A DNA stretch of 64,000 nt from Aurelia coerulea (lineage: Eukaryota; Cnidaria; Scyphozoa; Semaeostomeae; Ulmaridae): positions 10,314,501 to 10,378,500 of the forward strand of contig CM076944.1 of NCBI GenBank assembly GCA_039566865.1, in the 5' to 3' direction. A model generated the notes under the pieces. The model was not told the origin of the DNA and ran no database searches. It saw only the letters and a program-made list of their open reading frames with translations. Of this stretch, positions 44,301 to 54,775 are shown one piece after another. Both the position numbers and the translations under genes were made by a program. Within the stretch, counting starts at the first letter, position 1, and every line of letters begins with the position of its first letter.

Positions 44301-46973
44301 TAGAAAGTTTATTCAAATGTGCAAGACACAATTTTAGAATGGGATCTTTCTGAGTGATTCATTTCATAACAAAACCTGCTACAAAATCACATTTGATTAT
44401 TTGGTTACTTTTCATGCTTCAATCCCAGTGAATATGAGACAAAAACAGCTTTTCGGCTTGTCAAGAAGATAGTTACCGGCTGCAAGCGTATCTCCGCAAG
44501 TTTTACAGTACGAAAAGACCATTAAACCCTTCTCATTCTAGATGGAACAGGAGCGATGCACTTTTTACTGACGAAAAAACGAGCGTTGTCATTCCTGAAA
44601 TCAGTAGCAAAGAGGCGTCGCTTCCAAAGAGGGGTTAAGGAGGAATGCAGGGAAGGATGTACTCAAGAAGAAAGAGTAGAGACAATGAGGCAATTGGCTG
44701 AAGAGTGCAGAGAAGGCTGTAGTAACGAAGAGGTTCGAGAAGCGTTTAGCTAGAGCAAAAAAAAACATTTGGACAAAGTATTATCATTTGTCTTAGCAAC
44801 CCTGTCACAAACATTTCATGTCACAGAAAGTTGATTGTGTAAACAGGTTTCAGTATTATATGAGTTTTTAGGATATAGACCTTGATATTTAGTTTCATTA
44901 CAATTTGCATTTTATAGGAGAGCCCGTTGAAAATCAGCAATTATGCTGAAGGGAAATTCTCCCCCTAGTTAAATATTGATATGTGAAAAATGACTATTGC
45001 ATCATTATTGCTCCGTCTTCCAGATCTAACCTCTGCTGACTTTGTAGAGATGAAAGAACTGATAGTAGGGTGATCGGTGGTAATCGGACGCTTAAGGAAA
45101 ACAAACTATTTTCACAAGAAAAATAATCACAGACAAAAACCTAAGGTGAATGGATAGGTATTTGGGCATATTTTCCCAAAGTGTTTTAGTTTTTGACTTT
45201 GCCTGGTTTTCTTTCGCAACGATAGTTTTTGAGACTGACCTTGGCGGTGGTTTTCGAACAGAGGCGGTGGTTCTCGGACAGTAGGTTCACAAAACAGTAT
45301 GTGTTATGCTAGACATCAACTTTCTTTGATTGTTTAAATTTTTGCTTCGTTCGGCAACGGATTCAGAGTTTTGAATCTGGCTGGGCGCAACAACAACTTC
45401 TGCACTGCCAAGCACAACGAAAGCAACTGGTTTATACTTAAGGAGGCTTTTCGTAAAGATGTTTAGAATCTACAAAATGTTAGCTTTTAGTACAAAGAAA
45501 TACCATCTTTGATGGATTTCATTTGAAGCATACTTTTCAGTTGGTTGTCAAGAGTTTTTCGTAAGTGTCCGAATACCACAGCCATCCGATTACCACCGCC
45601 GACACCCTACCTGTGTAGCTAACATGAATACAAAGATAAGAAAATTTAGTTTGTCAAAATTAGCTGTATCATTCTCAAATTATAATGCTTCATCTTAAAA
45701 TTATTCAAAAGAGGCCTAAAATCTTTGATCAGATTTGTTAATAGTTTAGCCCCAATAGACACCAATGCAAGTGTCTCATAAAAACATGAATTAAACTTAC
45801 CAAAGAGACTTCAAATGTAAGACAAGCAGTCTGCTTCCGTGTTAGCTTGATTTTTAAGGCTTGGGAATTTTGTGCAGATTTCATTGCTCGAACAAGGTTG
45901 TCAGTAATTATTTCAAGGTATATCTCGTTCCTCTCATCTTTGCCTTCAATTTTGTATTCATCAAAAAGGTCACCCTGAAAAATTAAAGTTATGAAGTAAG
46001 GCGCCTTTAACTTTCGATTTTCATATTTCTTAATGGCTTTAGGTTAAAGAAAAAAATTCGGGAAATTTCCAGGAGTTTTTTGTCCAGGTTGCGTTTTATG
46101 AAGGTAGGTAATATTTAGAAAACCTTCACGGGTTTCTTTTGTCTTCTTCGCTTTATAGCCGTCTGATTGGTCCGTGAAAATGAGGCTTTGGAGGATTCGA
46201 CTATAGCCACGAGCATGCGGCCCAAGACGATATATGAGTCCTATGCTATGCCCTACTAAAACCCTTCCCTCTTAATGGCTCAAAAAAGCAGCCAAAAAAT
46301 ATGTGGATCAAACCTCAAAGGCACCAAAGTTCACCAACAATGATGATGCATATGTCGATGCATCTTGTGATGCTTGCTTAACACTGTTTTTGCCTAAGAA
46401 TTCTTTTTGAAGAATTCTAGCATTCTTCCATGCCTCTCAAGAATTGTTGTCTTGCATCTGAATAATCATTAACAAAACAATTCCTTGCGGATTATTTTCT
46501 GTTAATGTAAACAAGGCAGGTATTGCAACAACCTGTACGAAAATACAAGGCTTTGTAGTCATGGCCTTGTAACCTTGTTTTAGCCTGGAATAGCCTTGCT
46601 GTAACCTTGTAAATGGCTTGAAAAATGCTAATTAGCCTTGTAGAAGCCTCGTGGAAACATGGTAGACTGGTTGCAGCTTGAAATCTTACTGATAGCCTTG
46701 TAATTTTCTTCCAAGGCTAGTACAAGGTCATAACAAGGTCATAATCCCCTCTGCAAGGCTAAAACTTGGCCTGTACAAGGCCAAGTTTAGCCTCGTATTT
46801 TTGTAGAGGAAGGCAGTATGCACTGAAAAATTAATCATTAAATACCTGTTCAAGGTTACACCAGAGTCTTGTTCCCCCACTAACTACTTTGTCTGTGTAT
46901 ACAAAGCCAAGGTTAGATTGTGATAGCTGAAGTACGCATACTTTACATACTTTGCTAATAGAAGTCAGGATCT
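33454..46973 (-). CDS. HUS1: HUS1 checkpoint clamp component (first exon not found)
   Basis: Six minus-strand exons: 46846-46973, 45801-45974, 42399-42506, 40244-40318 and 33454-33771, plus an unseen first exon of about 18 codons (five of the six are in this window). They join in frame and give about 266 residues; known HUS1 is about 280. Family blocks are GGTRLWCNLEQ, NEIYLEIITDNLVRAMKSAQN, ALKIKLT, VTHDVPV and KLYSFLHAQQ. The first visible exon has 42 codons, as in the matching human segment. HUS1 pairs with RAD9 and RAD1 as a PCNA-like ring loaded at damaged DNA to activate ATR signalling. The introns are large and full of repeats, one holds a complete gene on the other strand, and the 3' end is locally duplicated. 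Confidence 0.92.
34206..34420. repeat. Diverged arm of the CCGGGTGAATTAATAA MITE
   Basis: CCAGGTGAGTTAATAAAAAG, then AATCCCCGTTTGAAA and CACTCCATTCTGAAATTATA resemble the arms of the element at 57231-58403. No right end found; a fragment in the last HUS1 intron. Confidence 0.55.
34421..35890. other. HUS1 intron, slightly GC-richer stretch
   Basis: No supported gene. 34640-35000 on the plus strand has a 116-codon open frame whose inner ATG (34797) starts MGKVKPKVKTS and is followed closely by a possible GTGAAA donor; I could not find a second exon. Confidence 0.3.
35893..36292. repeat. Imperfect tandem duplication of ~180-220 bp
   Basis: AAAGAAACCAGCGATTTGCA, CCTTTGCCTGATTAAAAACG and AGAGGTCATTGAAATTGAAC each occur twice in order. 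The second copy carries an extra ~45 bp. Confidence 0.8.
36910..37065 (+). repeat. CAGTGGGG minisatellite
   Basis: Short irregular units with core TNCAGTGGGGGA repeat about eight to ten times. A related block is at 38505-38600. It could favour G-rich secondary structure. Confidence 0.75.
37440..38285. repeat. Three diverged tandem ~370 bp repeats
   Basis: Each unit contains GGGGTCTGGGGG-AAG-CTCC-AGGAAAAT, then CTTGGCTTAGAA and a stretch ending near a glycine-rich GGAGGTT. Units start near 37445, 37820 and 38110. Same dispersed family as the first bases of the window. Includes poly-G at 37772-37781. Confidence 0.6.
38290..40243. other. HUS1 intron, no gene seen
   Basis: Contains poly-G runs at 38531-38540 and 38770-38777 and the second CAGTGGGG block. 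Otherwise AT-rich with no motif I can name. Confidence 0.45.
40244..40318 (-). CDS. HUS1: HUS1 exon 5
   Basis: 75 bp, 25 codons in phase 0, acceptor TTTTCAG and donor GTGAGT; encodes SMPNLKTLKNVVDRMKNVSH, matching the KTMKSVVEKMKNIS region of known HUS1. Confidence 0.87.
41272..41326. repeat. TTG microsatellite
   Basis: About 17 TTG units with a few interruptions. It produces false Leu-rich and Asn-rich open frames on the two strands. Confidence 0.95.
41330..42398. other. HUS1 intron, no gene seen
   Basis: AT-rich with no supported feature. Confidence 0.45.
42399..42506 (-). CDS. HUS1: HUS1 exon 4
   Basis: 108 bp, 36 codons in phase 0, acceptor TCTTCAG and donor GTAAGT; encodes RSVTHDVPVGIIPSRFWEDY. 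Confidence 0.87.
42529..42673. repeat. Two tandem ~73 bp units beside HUS1 exon 4
   Basis: TTTGGCTG, AATAAAACTG and CAGCCTT-GGAAGATG recur at a 73 bp period. They sit 23 bp from the exon acceptor, so they overlap the likely branch-point zone. Confidence 0.8.
42664..42915. mobile_element. Uninterrupted copy of the outer nest foldback
   Basis: GGTCCGTTGAGAGCACGCTA, TTTGGCCTAAACGGAAACTA, TAGATTCACAGTG and, at the right, GGTGACAATGGCGCTTTA match the arms at 22231-22316 and 23517-23706. It gives the empty site for the MITE insertion there. Confidence 0.7.
43234..43358. repeat. Two 63 bp tandem repeats
   Basis: AATGGTCATGAGCAGGTTCG starts at 43234 and again at 43297, with almost no difference over 60 bases, so the duplication is young. 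Confidence 0.9.
43720..43879 (+). CDS. Peptide gene exon 1: signal and propeptide
   Basis: ATG at 43720 chosen because it places the hydrophobic core directly after a short n-region; the frame is open further upstream, so an earlier start is possible. Confidence 0.68.
43720..44753 (+). CDS. Secreted Cys-hairpin peptide precursor, nested in HUS1 intron
   Basis: Two exons, 43720-43879 and 44542-44753, join in phase 1 (donor GTGAGA, acceptor ATTCTAG) for a 123-residue precursor. Residues 1 to ~27 form a signal peptide: a hydrophobic LLCMLLGLLLSLS core ending in SYAGG. A basic propeptide-like stretch follows with KR pairs near residues 36 and 47, possible convertase sites. The C-terminal third has the only other cysteines, in the pattern CX3C-X15-CX3C with both pairs reading CREGC, in charged, helix-prone sequence. 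Two CX3C pairs on two helices define the alpha-hairpinin fold of plant, scorpion and cone snail peptides. I do not recognise the family; a venom, antimicrobial or signalling role are all possible. The gene lies wholly inside a HUS1 intron on the opposite strand. Confidence 0.7.
44542..44753 (+). CDS. Peptide gene exon 2: basic linker and Cys hairpin
   Basis: Begins after TCTCATTCTAG and ends in TAG at 44751. It carries KRRRF, a strong cleavage candidate, then the two CREGC motifs, the second about 14 residues before the stop. Confidence 0.7.
45068..45607. mobile_element. Foldback MITE, GGGTG..CGGTGGTAATCGGA ends
   Basis: 540 bp, TA at both sides. Left GGGTGATCGGTGGTAATCGG is mirrored at the right by CCGATTACCACCGCCGACACCC. 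A half copy with CGCCGACACCCTA lies at about 59838-60084. It sits in a HUS1 intron. Confidence 0.72.
45801..45974 (-). CDS. HUS1: HUS1 exon 3
   Basis: 174 bp, 58 codons in phase 0, acceptor TTTCAG and donor GTAAGT; encodes DLFDEYKIEGKDERNEIYLE and the LVRAMKSAQN helix. Confidence 0.9.
46527..46809. mobile_element. CAAGGC-rich foldback, copy 1
   Basis: Starts CTGTACGAAAATACAAGGCT and ends GCCTCGTATTTTTGTAGAGG, inverse to each other; the interior is made of CAAGG/CCTTG motifs in both orientations. About 40 bp from the HUS1 exon 2 donor. Confidence 0.72.
46846..46973 (-). CDS. HUS1: HUS1 exon 2
   Basis: 128 bp, acceptor CTTCACAG, donor GTATTT. It encodes ILTSISKVCKVCVLQL through RLWCNLEQ. It enters in phase 1, so one base comes from the missing first exon. 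Inverted copies of a CAAGG-rich element flank it. Confidence 0.85.
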
Positions 46974-47124
46974 CTGTGAAGAAAACAAGAAAACAAGAAG
47001 AACTCAAATCTGAGCAGTGAAAATGCAAACAGTCCAGTCAAGCGAATGTGAAGGGGTCATCAACAAAGGATTTCTGTTCTCACTGATGGATTTGGTCTCA
47101 TTCGTGAAAATTTGATTTTGCTCC

Positions 47125-48040
47125 TGTACAAAAATACAAGGTTAAACTTGGCCTTGTACAGGCTAAGTTTTAGCCTACCGGGTGCGCCAAAATAAACTAT
47201 GCACGTTTGGCAGGCCACAATAAATCGTACACTGAACCGATTTTGAAGATTTATGACTTAATCGTTAGCAGAAAGCCTGAATTAGATTCTATGACTTTTT
47301 GCAAATCTTTCCGTTATCAGTTATTAGAGCCAGAAGCGAGTTTCTTAAAATGTTCGTTTTCGAAAACATTGAAAACGATCAAAAAACGTCGATCAAATTT
47401 TGAAAGATTCAGCATGAGAGAACAAAGAGAAAACGTTTTCAGGGGGATTTGGGAGTTTAGTACGAATTCTCTTACAGCAGATTACAATTGGTCGATTTTA
47501 AAATCCCAAATCATCACGAAAATGTTCTCTCTTTGTCCATTCATGTCGATTCTTTGGAAAACTTGATCGATGTTTTTTGATCGTTTTCAGTGTTTTTCGA
47601 AAACTAACATTTTAGGAAACTCGCTTGTAGCTCTAAAAACTGAAAATGAAAAAATTTGCAAAAATCCCAGTACCTAATTCAGGCTTTCTGCTAACGATTA
47701 AGTTATAAATTTCCAAAATCGGACCTGTGTACGATTTATTGTGGCCTGCCAAACGTGCATAGTTTATTTTGGCGCACCCGGTAGTAGCAGGGATTATGAC
47801 CTTGCTATGACCTTGTACTAACCTTTGAGGAAAAATACAAGGCTTCAGTAAAGTTCCAAGTTCCAGCTTGTGTAACACAAGGTTTCCGCAAGGCTTCCAC
47901 AAGGCTAATTAGCCTGTTTCAAGCCATTTACAAGGTTACAACAAGGCTTTTCTAGGCTAGAACAAGGTTACAGGCCATAACTACAAGGCTTGTACATTGC
48001 TATTACGTTATTGCATGGCCTTGCATTTTCATACAGGCTG
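47125..48040. mobile_element. CAAGGC-rich foldback, copy 2, split by a MITE
   Basis: Left part 47125-47177 (CTGTACAAAAATACAAGGTT ... TTTTAGCCTA) and right part 47782-48040 are the reverse complement of copy 1 once the 604 bp MITE is removed. Copies 1 and 2 flank HUS1 exon 2 in inverted orientation. Confidence 0.72.
47178..47781. mobile_element. CCGGGTGCGCC MITE, clean 604 bp copy
   Basis: TIR CCGGGTGCGCCAAAATAAAC with exact inverse at the right, TA duplicated (47176-47177 and 47782-47783). Almost the whole unit folds on itself. Best reference copy for the family in this window. Confidence 0.9.
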
Positions 48041-48119
48041 CCCATAAGTTGTAATTAATGTGCAATTCAAATCTTTGTGATAAATGGCAACCACATCATT
48101 GAGATGGGATAAATAGTAA

Positions 48120-50398
48120 CCTTGGATCAATGGTAAAATCCAAAACATGATGCGCATCAGAAATCGGATACTTAGAAAGCTCAAAACGAACACCAATCAG
48201 TCTCTTATTGATCTTTATAAACAGTTTAGAAATCGAGTTTCAGTTTCCTTGAATGAAAGTAAAGCCAGCTACTTCTATAACTACTTTCAACAGAACAGCA
48301 ACAACATGAAACAACTATGGTCAGGTATTGAATCAGTTGTATGTATTAGAAAATCAAGCAACATGAATGCGATTAACAAATGGTGACATTACATCAGACC
48401 CAGCGGTTATTGCAAACATTTTCAATAAATTCTTTGTTAAATGTAAATGTTTCTCATGACATCACTAAAAATATACCATTAGATCCAATAACTCACCTGT
48501 AGATTTTGTAAGTGACAAGAGTTGAAAATTCATTTTTCATTGCACCTTCAGTTCCTTTCGAAATATCTGATATAATGTCAGTCCTAAGATCTGGAAAGTC
48601 TCTCGGGCCTAATGGCATTCCCATGAAAATTTTAAAGTTTCTTTCTCTATTGATATCTTCTCCACTTTCTCACATCATAAGTGAATCATTTCAACCTGGG
48701 ATATTCTTAGACAAGATGTAGTTTGTCAAAGTAACCCCATATCAAATTATTGACCTATTTCCCTTATCTTTGTTTTCAGCAAAATCACAGAAAAAGTCAT
48801 GTATGAACGTCTCTATAAATTCCTAGAAAAACATGAAATTTTGCATTCAACACAATTTGGTTTTATGTCAGCCATTCCATTAACCATGCCCTGGTCATTT
48901 TAACAGAAGCCATAAAAAATTCACTAGACAATAGAAAATTTGGTTGTGGAATATTTATTGATTTGCAGTAGGCATTTGATACAGTGAATCATCATATTCT
49001 TTTGATAATGAAGCTTGAACATTATGGAATTAGAGGAATTTGGCTTGAATCCTATCTTGCAGATAGGAAACAATGTGCCTCAGGGAATGGATCTTACCCT
49101 TGTCACCTCAATATTACCCGTGGGGTTCCACAGGGTTCTGTTCTTGGTCCTCTTCTTTTTTAATTTACATTAATAATTTACCACTCTCGTCCTCAAAAAC
49201 TAGCCTTTTACTTATTTGCAGATGATACTAATATCTATTGTGAATCTGAAAGTCTTGATCAGCTTCAAAGTGTGGTTAACAAGGAATTAAAAAAAGTGAA
49301 AATGTGGCTTGAGACTCAATACAAATTGTCACTCAATATTGATAAAACTAATTTCATAATTTCTAAGTCACCTCAACATTCTTCACCTGAAACTGTCAGC
49401 ATCAAAATTGGAAAATTTCCTATCAAGAAAACTTGTTATGTGAAATTTCTTGGTGTTCTTCTGGATGAAAATCTTTCATGGAAGTATCACTTAACAGAAC
49501 TATCCAAAAAATGGCTAGAACATGTGGTACGCTTTTCAAGTAAGACACTTCTTACCCATCAATAATTTAGTCTGTCTTTACAACTCTTTATTTTCGCCAT
49601 TTCTACAACATGGCATTTTAGTTTGGGGTCTTACATATGAAGCTCACATCAATCCAGTATTGTTGTTGCAAAAAAGGGTCATAAGGGCTATTGCGTTTGA
49701 ACACTTTACTTCTCCCACTACACCTCTCTTTCCTGATTTGTAGATTTTAAAGCTGTGTGATCTATTTTAATTGACACTGCTTTCTTTCGTATACGATTTT
49801 GTGTTAATAAGGTCTCTCCTTCTTGTTTTCATTCTTTCTTCTTTTTGATTTAGTTCAATCTGTTCATCAACATGGTACATGGCAAGCCACTACAAATGAT
49901 ATTTTTCTAACTTAGAAAAATACTGCTCAATATGGTTCATTACTTTGGAGCTAAGTGCTGGATTGACATTCCCATGGAAATAAACAAAATCACCCTCTGC
50001 TATTAGTTTTCGTTGTAAACTCAAAGCTTGTCTCTTTGAAAATAATTATCAAAATTGATCTTAGAATAGTATGCACAAAAAGGTCACCATCCGCCCTAGT
50101 CATATAATCTCAATGAAAGTAATAAAATGAATATGAAATACTATTAATACTATTATTATGCTCTCTCCTAGATTAGTCTAACTACTGATTACACTGAGAG
50201 AGCTCCTCTTTTAAGTAATTCCAGCCATACAATTTATCTTTTCTCTTTGTTTTAATGAATGTATATTGTATTAATTTTGCTTACTGATGTATCGATTTTC
50301 TGTATCTTATATTCTTATAGTTTAGTTATTTCCCTAAGTAGCGATTTCAAAAAATTGTATGTTGTGGAATTTAAAATTTATGAAACTGAAACTGAAAT
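48120..50398 (+). pseudogene. Decayed non-LTR retrotransposon
   Basis: Pieces of ORF2 in shifting plus frames: a pre-RT segment at 48147-48386, an RT segment SLGPNGIPMKIL near 48600, AFDTVNHHIL near 48970 preceded by an in-frame TAG, VPQGSVLGPL near 49130, an intact FADD box near 49213, and VKFLGVLLDENLSW near 49440. Stops and frameshifts make it dead. The 3' end is a GAAACTGAAACTGAAA tail at about 50380-50397. Confidence 0.85.
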
Positions 50399-50560
50399 GC
50401 TCTGAAATGATGAAATAAGGTCAGGATCATTGATAATTGCTGGTAAATTGAGCGATCTTTCCATCACGAACAATCCTTGCGGTCATACAGTATGTAAAAC
50501 AGGCTTTTCATTACTTACATTCACAACTACCACTGCACTGGTCATAGATAGAGATAGTGT

Positions 50561-52232
50561 TTATGCAATGGAAGATAAGGCTCAAATCCTTACAGCCAAT
50601 GAGATCACCGCTTTCTAGCCCCTGGAGACAAAATCGCTCGTTTGAGGTAAATTTTCTAGTACCCTCACTAAAGCTGAAATGGATGCTAGAATACTTCAGT
50701 TATTCGCAATTTTTTTTGATAAATCAGTTGTGGGGAAGTCCGTCCAGAGTTGTTTACATGTTTAGGCACATAGCTTGTTTGGGGCCGGAGCTGCGTTCAT
50801 TTTCCGGTCGAAGAATATTGACCTTCGTTGAAATATCTATAGAAATCGCTACAAATGAGATATACAGATAAGAATTTCAGCAATTATGCATACTGACCTC
50901 AGCAATAACCCAAACTCCTTTACTGCTATCATATCTCAAAATTGGAGGCAATTTCTAATGATTTCGGGTAGAGATATCATTTGGGCCTAAGCTTGTCCTC
51001 GCTTAAAACTCATTCCATTGCACTTAAAAAGTAATGGTAAAATTCTAGAGCTGAATAATGCACTTACCCATGACTCAGGCACCAGTTTGACTTCGTTTGC
51101 CTTTTTTATATTAGCAAATTTTTATAAGAAACGACCAGTTGTGGGTGAATTGCAAAAACTTTCCTCGGTCCATATTTTTATCTGCACAGTCTATCCGCTT
51201 CAAACAACAAACAGTGAACTTTGTATCATAAAAGTCTTGCATCACAAAACATTCCTATAGAACGATTCCATGCGCCTTAGCGAGGCACTCGTGAATTGTT
51301 TTCACGCATTTGGTTCAATAAATCAATGCAAACAAACAAAAGTGCAAAACCGGGTATCTTTTTTAGCGAGCCCAAAAACAATGTTTTTTTCTTTTTATGT
51401 TTTGCATTGATTGAAATAAGAACGAAAAGAACGAAATGCGTGAATACAATTCACGAGTGCCTCGCTAAAGCGCATAGAATCGTTCAAAAGGAATGTTCTG
51501 TGATGCAAGACTTTTATGATACAATGTCAAAGTTCACTGTTTGTTGTTTGAAGCGGAGAATCTGTGTTGAGAAAAATATGGACCGAAGAAAGTTTTTGCA
51601 ATTCGCCCACAACTGGTTGTTTCTTACAAAAATTTGGCAAATTAAAGAAGGCAAACGAAGTCAAACTGGTGTCTGAGTCATGGGTAAGCGCATTATCTAG
51701 CTCAAGAACTTTACCATTACTTTTTAAGTGCAATGGAATGAGTTTTAAGCGAGGACAAGCTTAGGCCCAAATTATATCTCTACCAGAAATTGTTAGAAAT
51801 TGCCTCCAATTTTGAGATATGATAGCAGTGAAAGAGTTTCGGTTATTGCTGAGGTCAGTATGCATAATTGCTGAAATTCTTATCTGTATATCTCATTTGT
51901 AGCGATTTCTATAGATATTTCAACGAAGGTAAATATTCTTCGACCGGAAAATGAACACAGCTCCGGCCCCAAACGAGCTGTGTGCTTAAACATGTAAACA
52001 ACTCTGGACGGACATCCCCATAACTGATTTATTAATAAAAATTGCAAATAACTGAAGTATTTTAGCATCCATTTCAGTTTTAGTGAGGGTACTAGAAAAT
52101 TTACCTCAAACGACCGATTTTCTCTCCAGGGGCTAGAAAGCGGTGATCTCATTGGCTGACAAGCATGAAATTGGATGATTTCCGCATGCTCTGACAACCA
52201 GTAAGGATTTGAGCCTTATCTTATGCAATGGT
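50561..52232. mobile_element. 1.67 kb palindrome (large foldback)
   Basis: From TGCAATGGAAGATAAGGCTC (50561) to its inverse GAGCCTTATCTTATGCA (ending 52232) the sequence mirrors itself around about 51360-51390, arms ~800 bp with only scattered differences (for example GCTTAGGCCCAAAT against ATTTGGGCCTAAGC). Open frames in the arms are the same protein sequence read from the two arms. No transposase motif seen. The right arm has ~40 extra bases near 52160-52200. Confidence 0.82.
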
Positions 52233-52338
52233 TGAATACCGGGTTTGATTGGCCTAAAACCGATATTTTCCTTGAACCTGTTTTGTTTGGTCTTGGTTCG
52301 CTCTCTGCCGTTGCTATCATGCATACTCACTTGTGAAG

Positions 52339-52698
52339 CTATGAACATGGCCAATGTCTGTCATCCGAGCTCTGAATCGCATTGTTGATCAGCAGCAGCA
52401 GCGACGAGAGAAAACTTGAAATTATCATCAAAATTGACCTTCCTTTCCTTAGGCCGTCCCCGTCTCTTGCGACTTCCAAGATTTTCGCGCCAAAACCATG
52501 ACCTCGATCCCATTTCGCCGCATTTGAACCTGAACGTAGACACCTAACCCACCCCGCGAAGTACCACAGAAAAGTACAACATAAAACAGTAATACTTCGC
52601 ACTTCCCATCTTTGAGACAGCACAGTGCACACGCGTCGAATCTTTGCAAAGAAAGCCTTGAAATTAAATGTGTAAACTACTCGCTCATTTACTAGCAT
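52339..52698 (-). other. Open frames with an AT-hook-like motif
   Basis: A GC-richer patch. One minus frame reads SRKRRGRPKERKVNFDDNF, with the KRRGRPK core of an AT-hook. No splice structure or family match, so I leave it as a possible exon or old transposon piece. Confidence 0.25.
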
Positions 52699-52699
52699 G

Positions 52700-54775
52700 A
52701 GCGAGTAGGGTGGGTGGATGCTAGCAATTACTAGGACTCATCAATCGTAATCAATCCAGCACTTGACCCCTTCAGAATGAAAATTCAGCTAAGTGCCCCC
52801 TTTTTGGCGAGAAGAGCGCCCCTCATCCTGACCCCAAACGCACTCTTTTTTGAGTGTTTCGTTTGAATGTGGGGGAAACATAAAAAACAAAGAAGTTCCT
52901 TGAATAGGAATTAACAACGCACTCTTACCCTAGGCGCTCTTACTTTTTATTGGACTTTCGGCCCCCTCTTTGCAAGTTGCCAACCCCCCTCCCTTCAATC
53001 GAATTTCAGGTAATTTACCATACTTATCTGACTCTGAAGCTTGGACAAACTCTTCAAAAGCACCATAAATCCTAAATCGATTGAGGAAATCAGTATGACC
53101 AATGCCAGAAATTCTAAGTTTGTGAAGATCTACAAGATGGTAGCAGGCAAAAGTCCCGGTGGCTGCAATTCAATAGTAAAAGGTACACCACGCTCGTCCA
53201 TACCATTTCATAGGATACCCCTTTCTCTGACTTTCTAGTTGGTGAAAAGACCCCGGAAAGGCCCCTTATCATGGAAAATCACTGAGCCCGAAAGAAATCT
53301 GTACGGTACAAAAACTTGTTCTGAGAGAAAGGCTTAGGATTTGTGCACTTTATCACGATTCACTTTACTGATATCTCTTTGTTGGAAAACAGTAGAATCC
53401 TTTGAAACTTGGGGTATCAAACTTGGGCCGGGGGACATTGATTTTATTCTAGGGTCCCGAGTCCACAAGTATTTAATTGTTTTTGGGTTAGCATATCTTC
53501 TGAAGAAAAATACCCCTATTTTCTGTGATTCTAGGTCCTAGGATTCTGTTTCAAATATACCCCTTTCTCAGTGAAATCATGGATGACCGTGGTGTCATGT
53601 TTTCTTTAACATTGCACCCACGGGGGCAAAAGTCTGTAGTTTTTATGGTTGCGATTTTGCAATTTGATGACGTCACAACTTCAAAACTAGTAAGAAATGT
53701 TTAAAATGCCGTTATTCTGAAAATAACGATGATATTTAGAACGATCTCTCCATACCAGTATTATGAGAAATTGCCTAGAGTTTCCTTCAAGTAATTCATT
53801 TGAAAGAATAGGGCAATAACATTTTACACGATTTGCGAAGATTCGCGAAGAGCCTGTGCTCCCAAAGACTACGGAAGTTGCACAGGCATTAACTCTTGAT
53901 TGGTTGACAAGATTCGCTATTTCCAAAATATACAGAGAGTAGATGATATAAATGTTTTCTACAAAGACCCTGCATCATCTCACCCGATCATATGGTTTCG
54001 TCTTTCGGACCATTTCTTCCTTTCGTTATGTGTTTCTTTTGATACGTTACACCGGCACCTTTAAGGGACCATTATGGAAATATGGCCAGCTTGATCTTTT
54101 AATGTTATCCCTGCCATTGTAATTAGGGGTGTTTTTCTTCACATGTTTAATCTTATACATTGTATTGTATCTATTTTTATATTATGAAGTTATAAATACA
54201 TTTTGATAGTGGCAAATGATACATACATACACATATACATACATATCGCAATGAAGGAAGAAGATTTAGCCCCTTGTGCCCGTATTTACCATGCCCTGCG
54301 ATAGCATTTCTATGGCAGAGAAATTGTTGTTTTCAAAATACAGAGTGGGCAAGAAATTAACCCCCAAGATTGAAAGATTCCTGCAACTCTTGTGAAAACA
54401 GCATACTTCGCAAGTCTCAATTTTCAAAAGCTTTCCAAAAACCCTTTCTTTGGTCATTTTGCTTGCAGTATACTCAATCTGTTCTACCTAAACAAGGATT
54501 ATTTTTGGTAACTTTTTCTGCAAGTCTTCCGTTTCAGAAGATTTCAAGGAATTCTAGTCAGAAGATATCTGAAAAGAATAAGCAATAAGATGCATTGAAA
54601 TTGCTGCTTTTCCTTAGTCACAGGCTTGAGCGGACACTGATCTGACAAACCCAGCAGACGAGAAAACAAAAAATAAAGATGTCTTTCTTGCAGCCACTTA
54701 AATCTCAGTTCATCAATTTTTAATGCCAAAGCATTTTCTTCTCACAGAATACTTGCGTAAGTTGTTCAATCAGTT
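52700..54775. other. Intergenic, nothing clear
   Basis: No supported gene. Tetranucleotide-like ACATACATACAC at 54222-54245. Confidence 0.4.

Noticed and set aside
50557..52197. Matching ~105-codon frames on opposite strands
   Set aside because: They are the two arms of one palindrome, not two genes; no codon-level constraint or motif seen.
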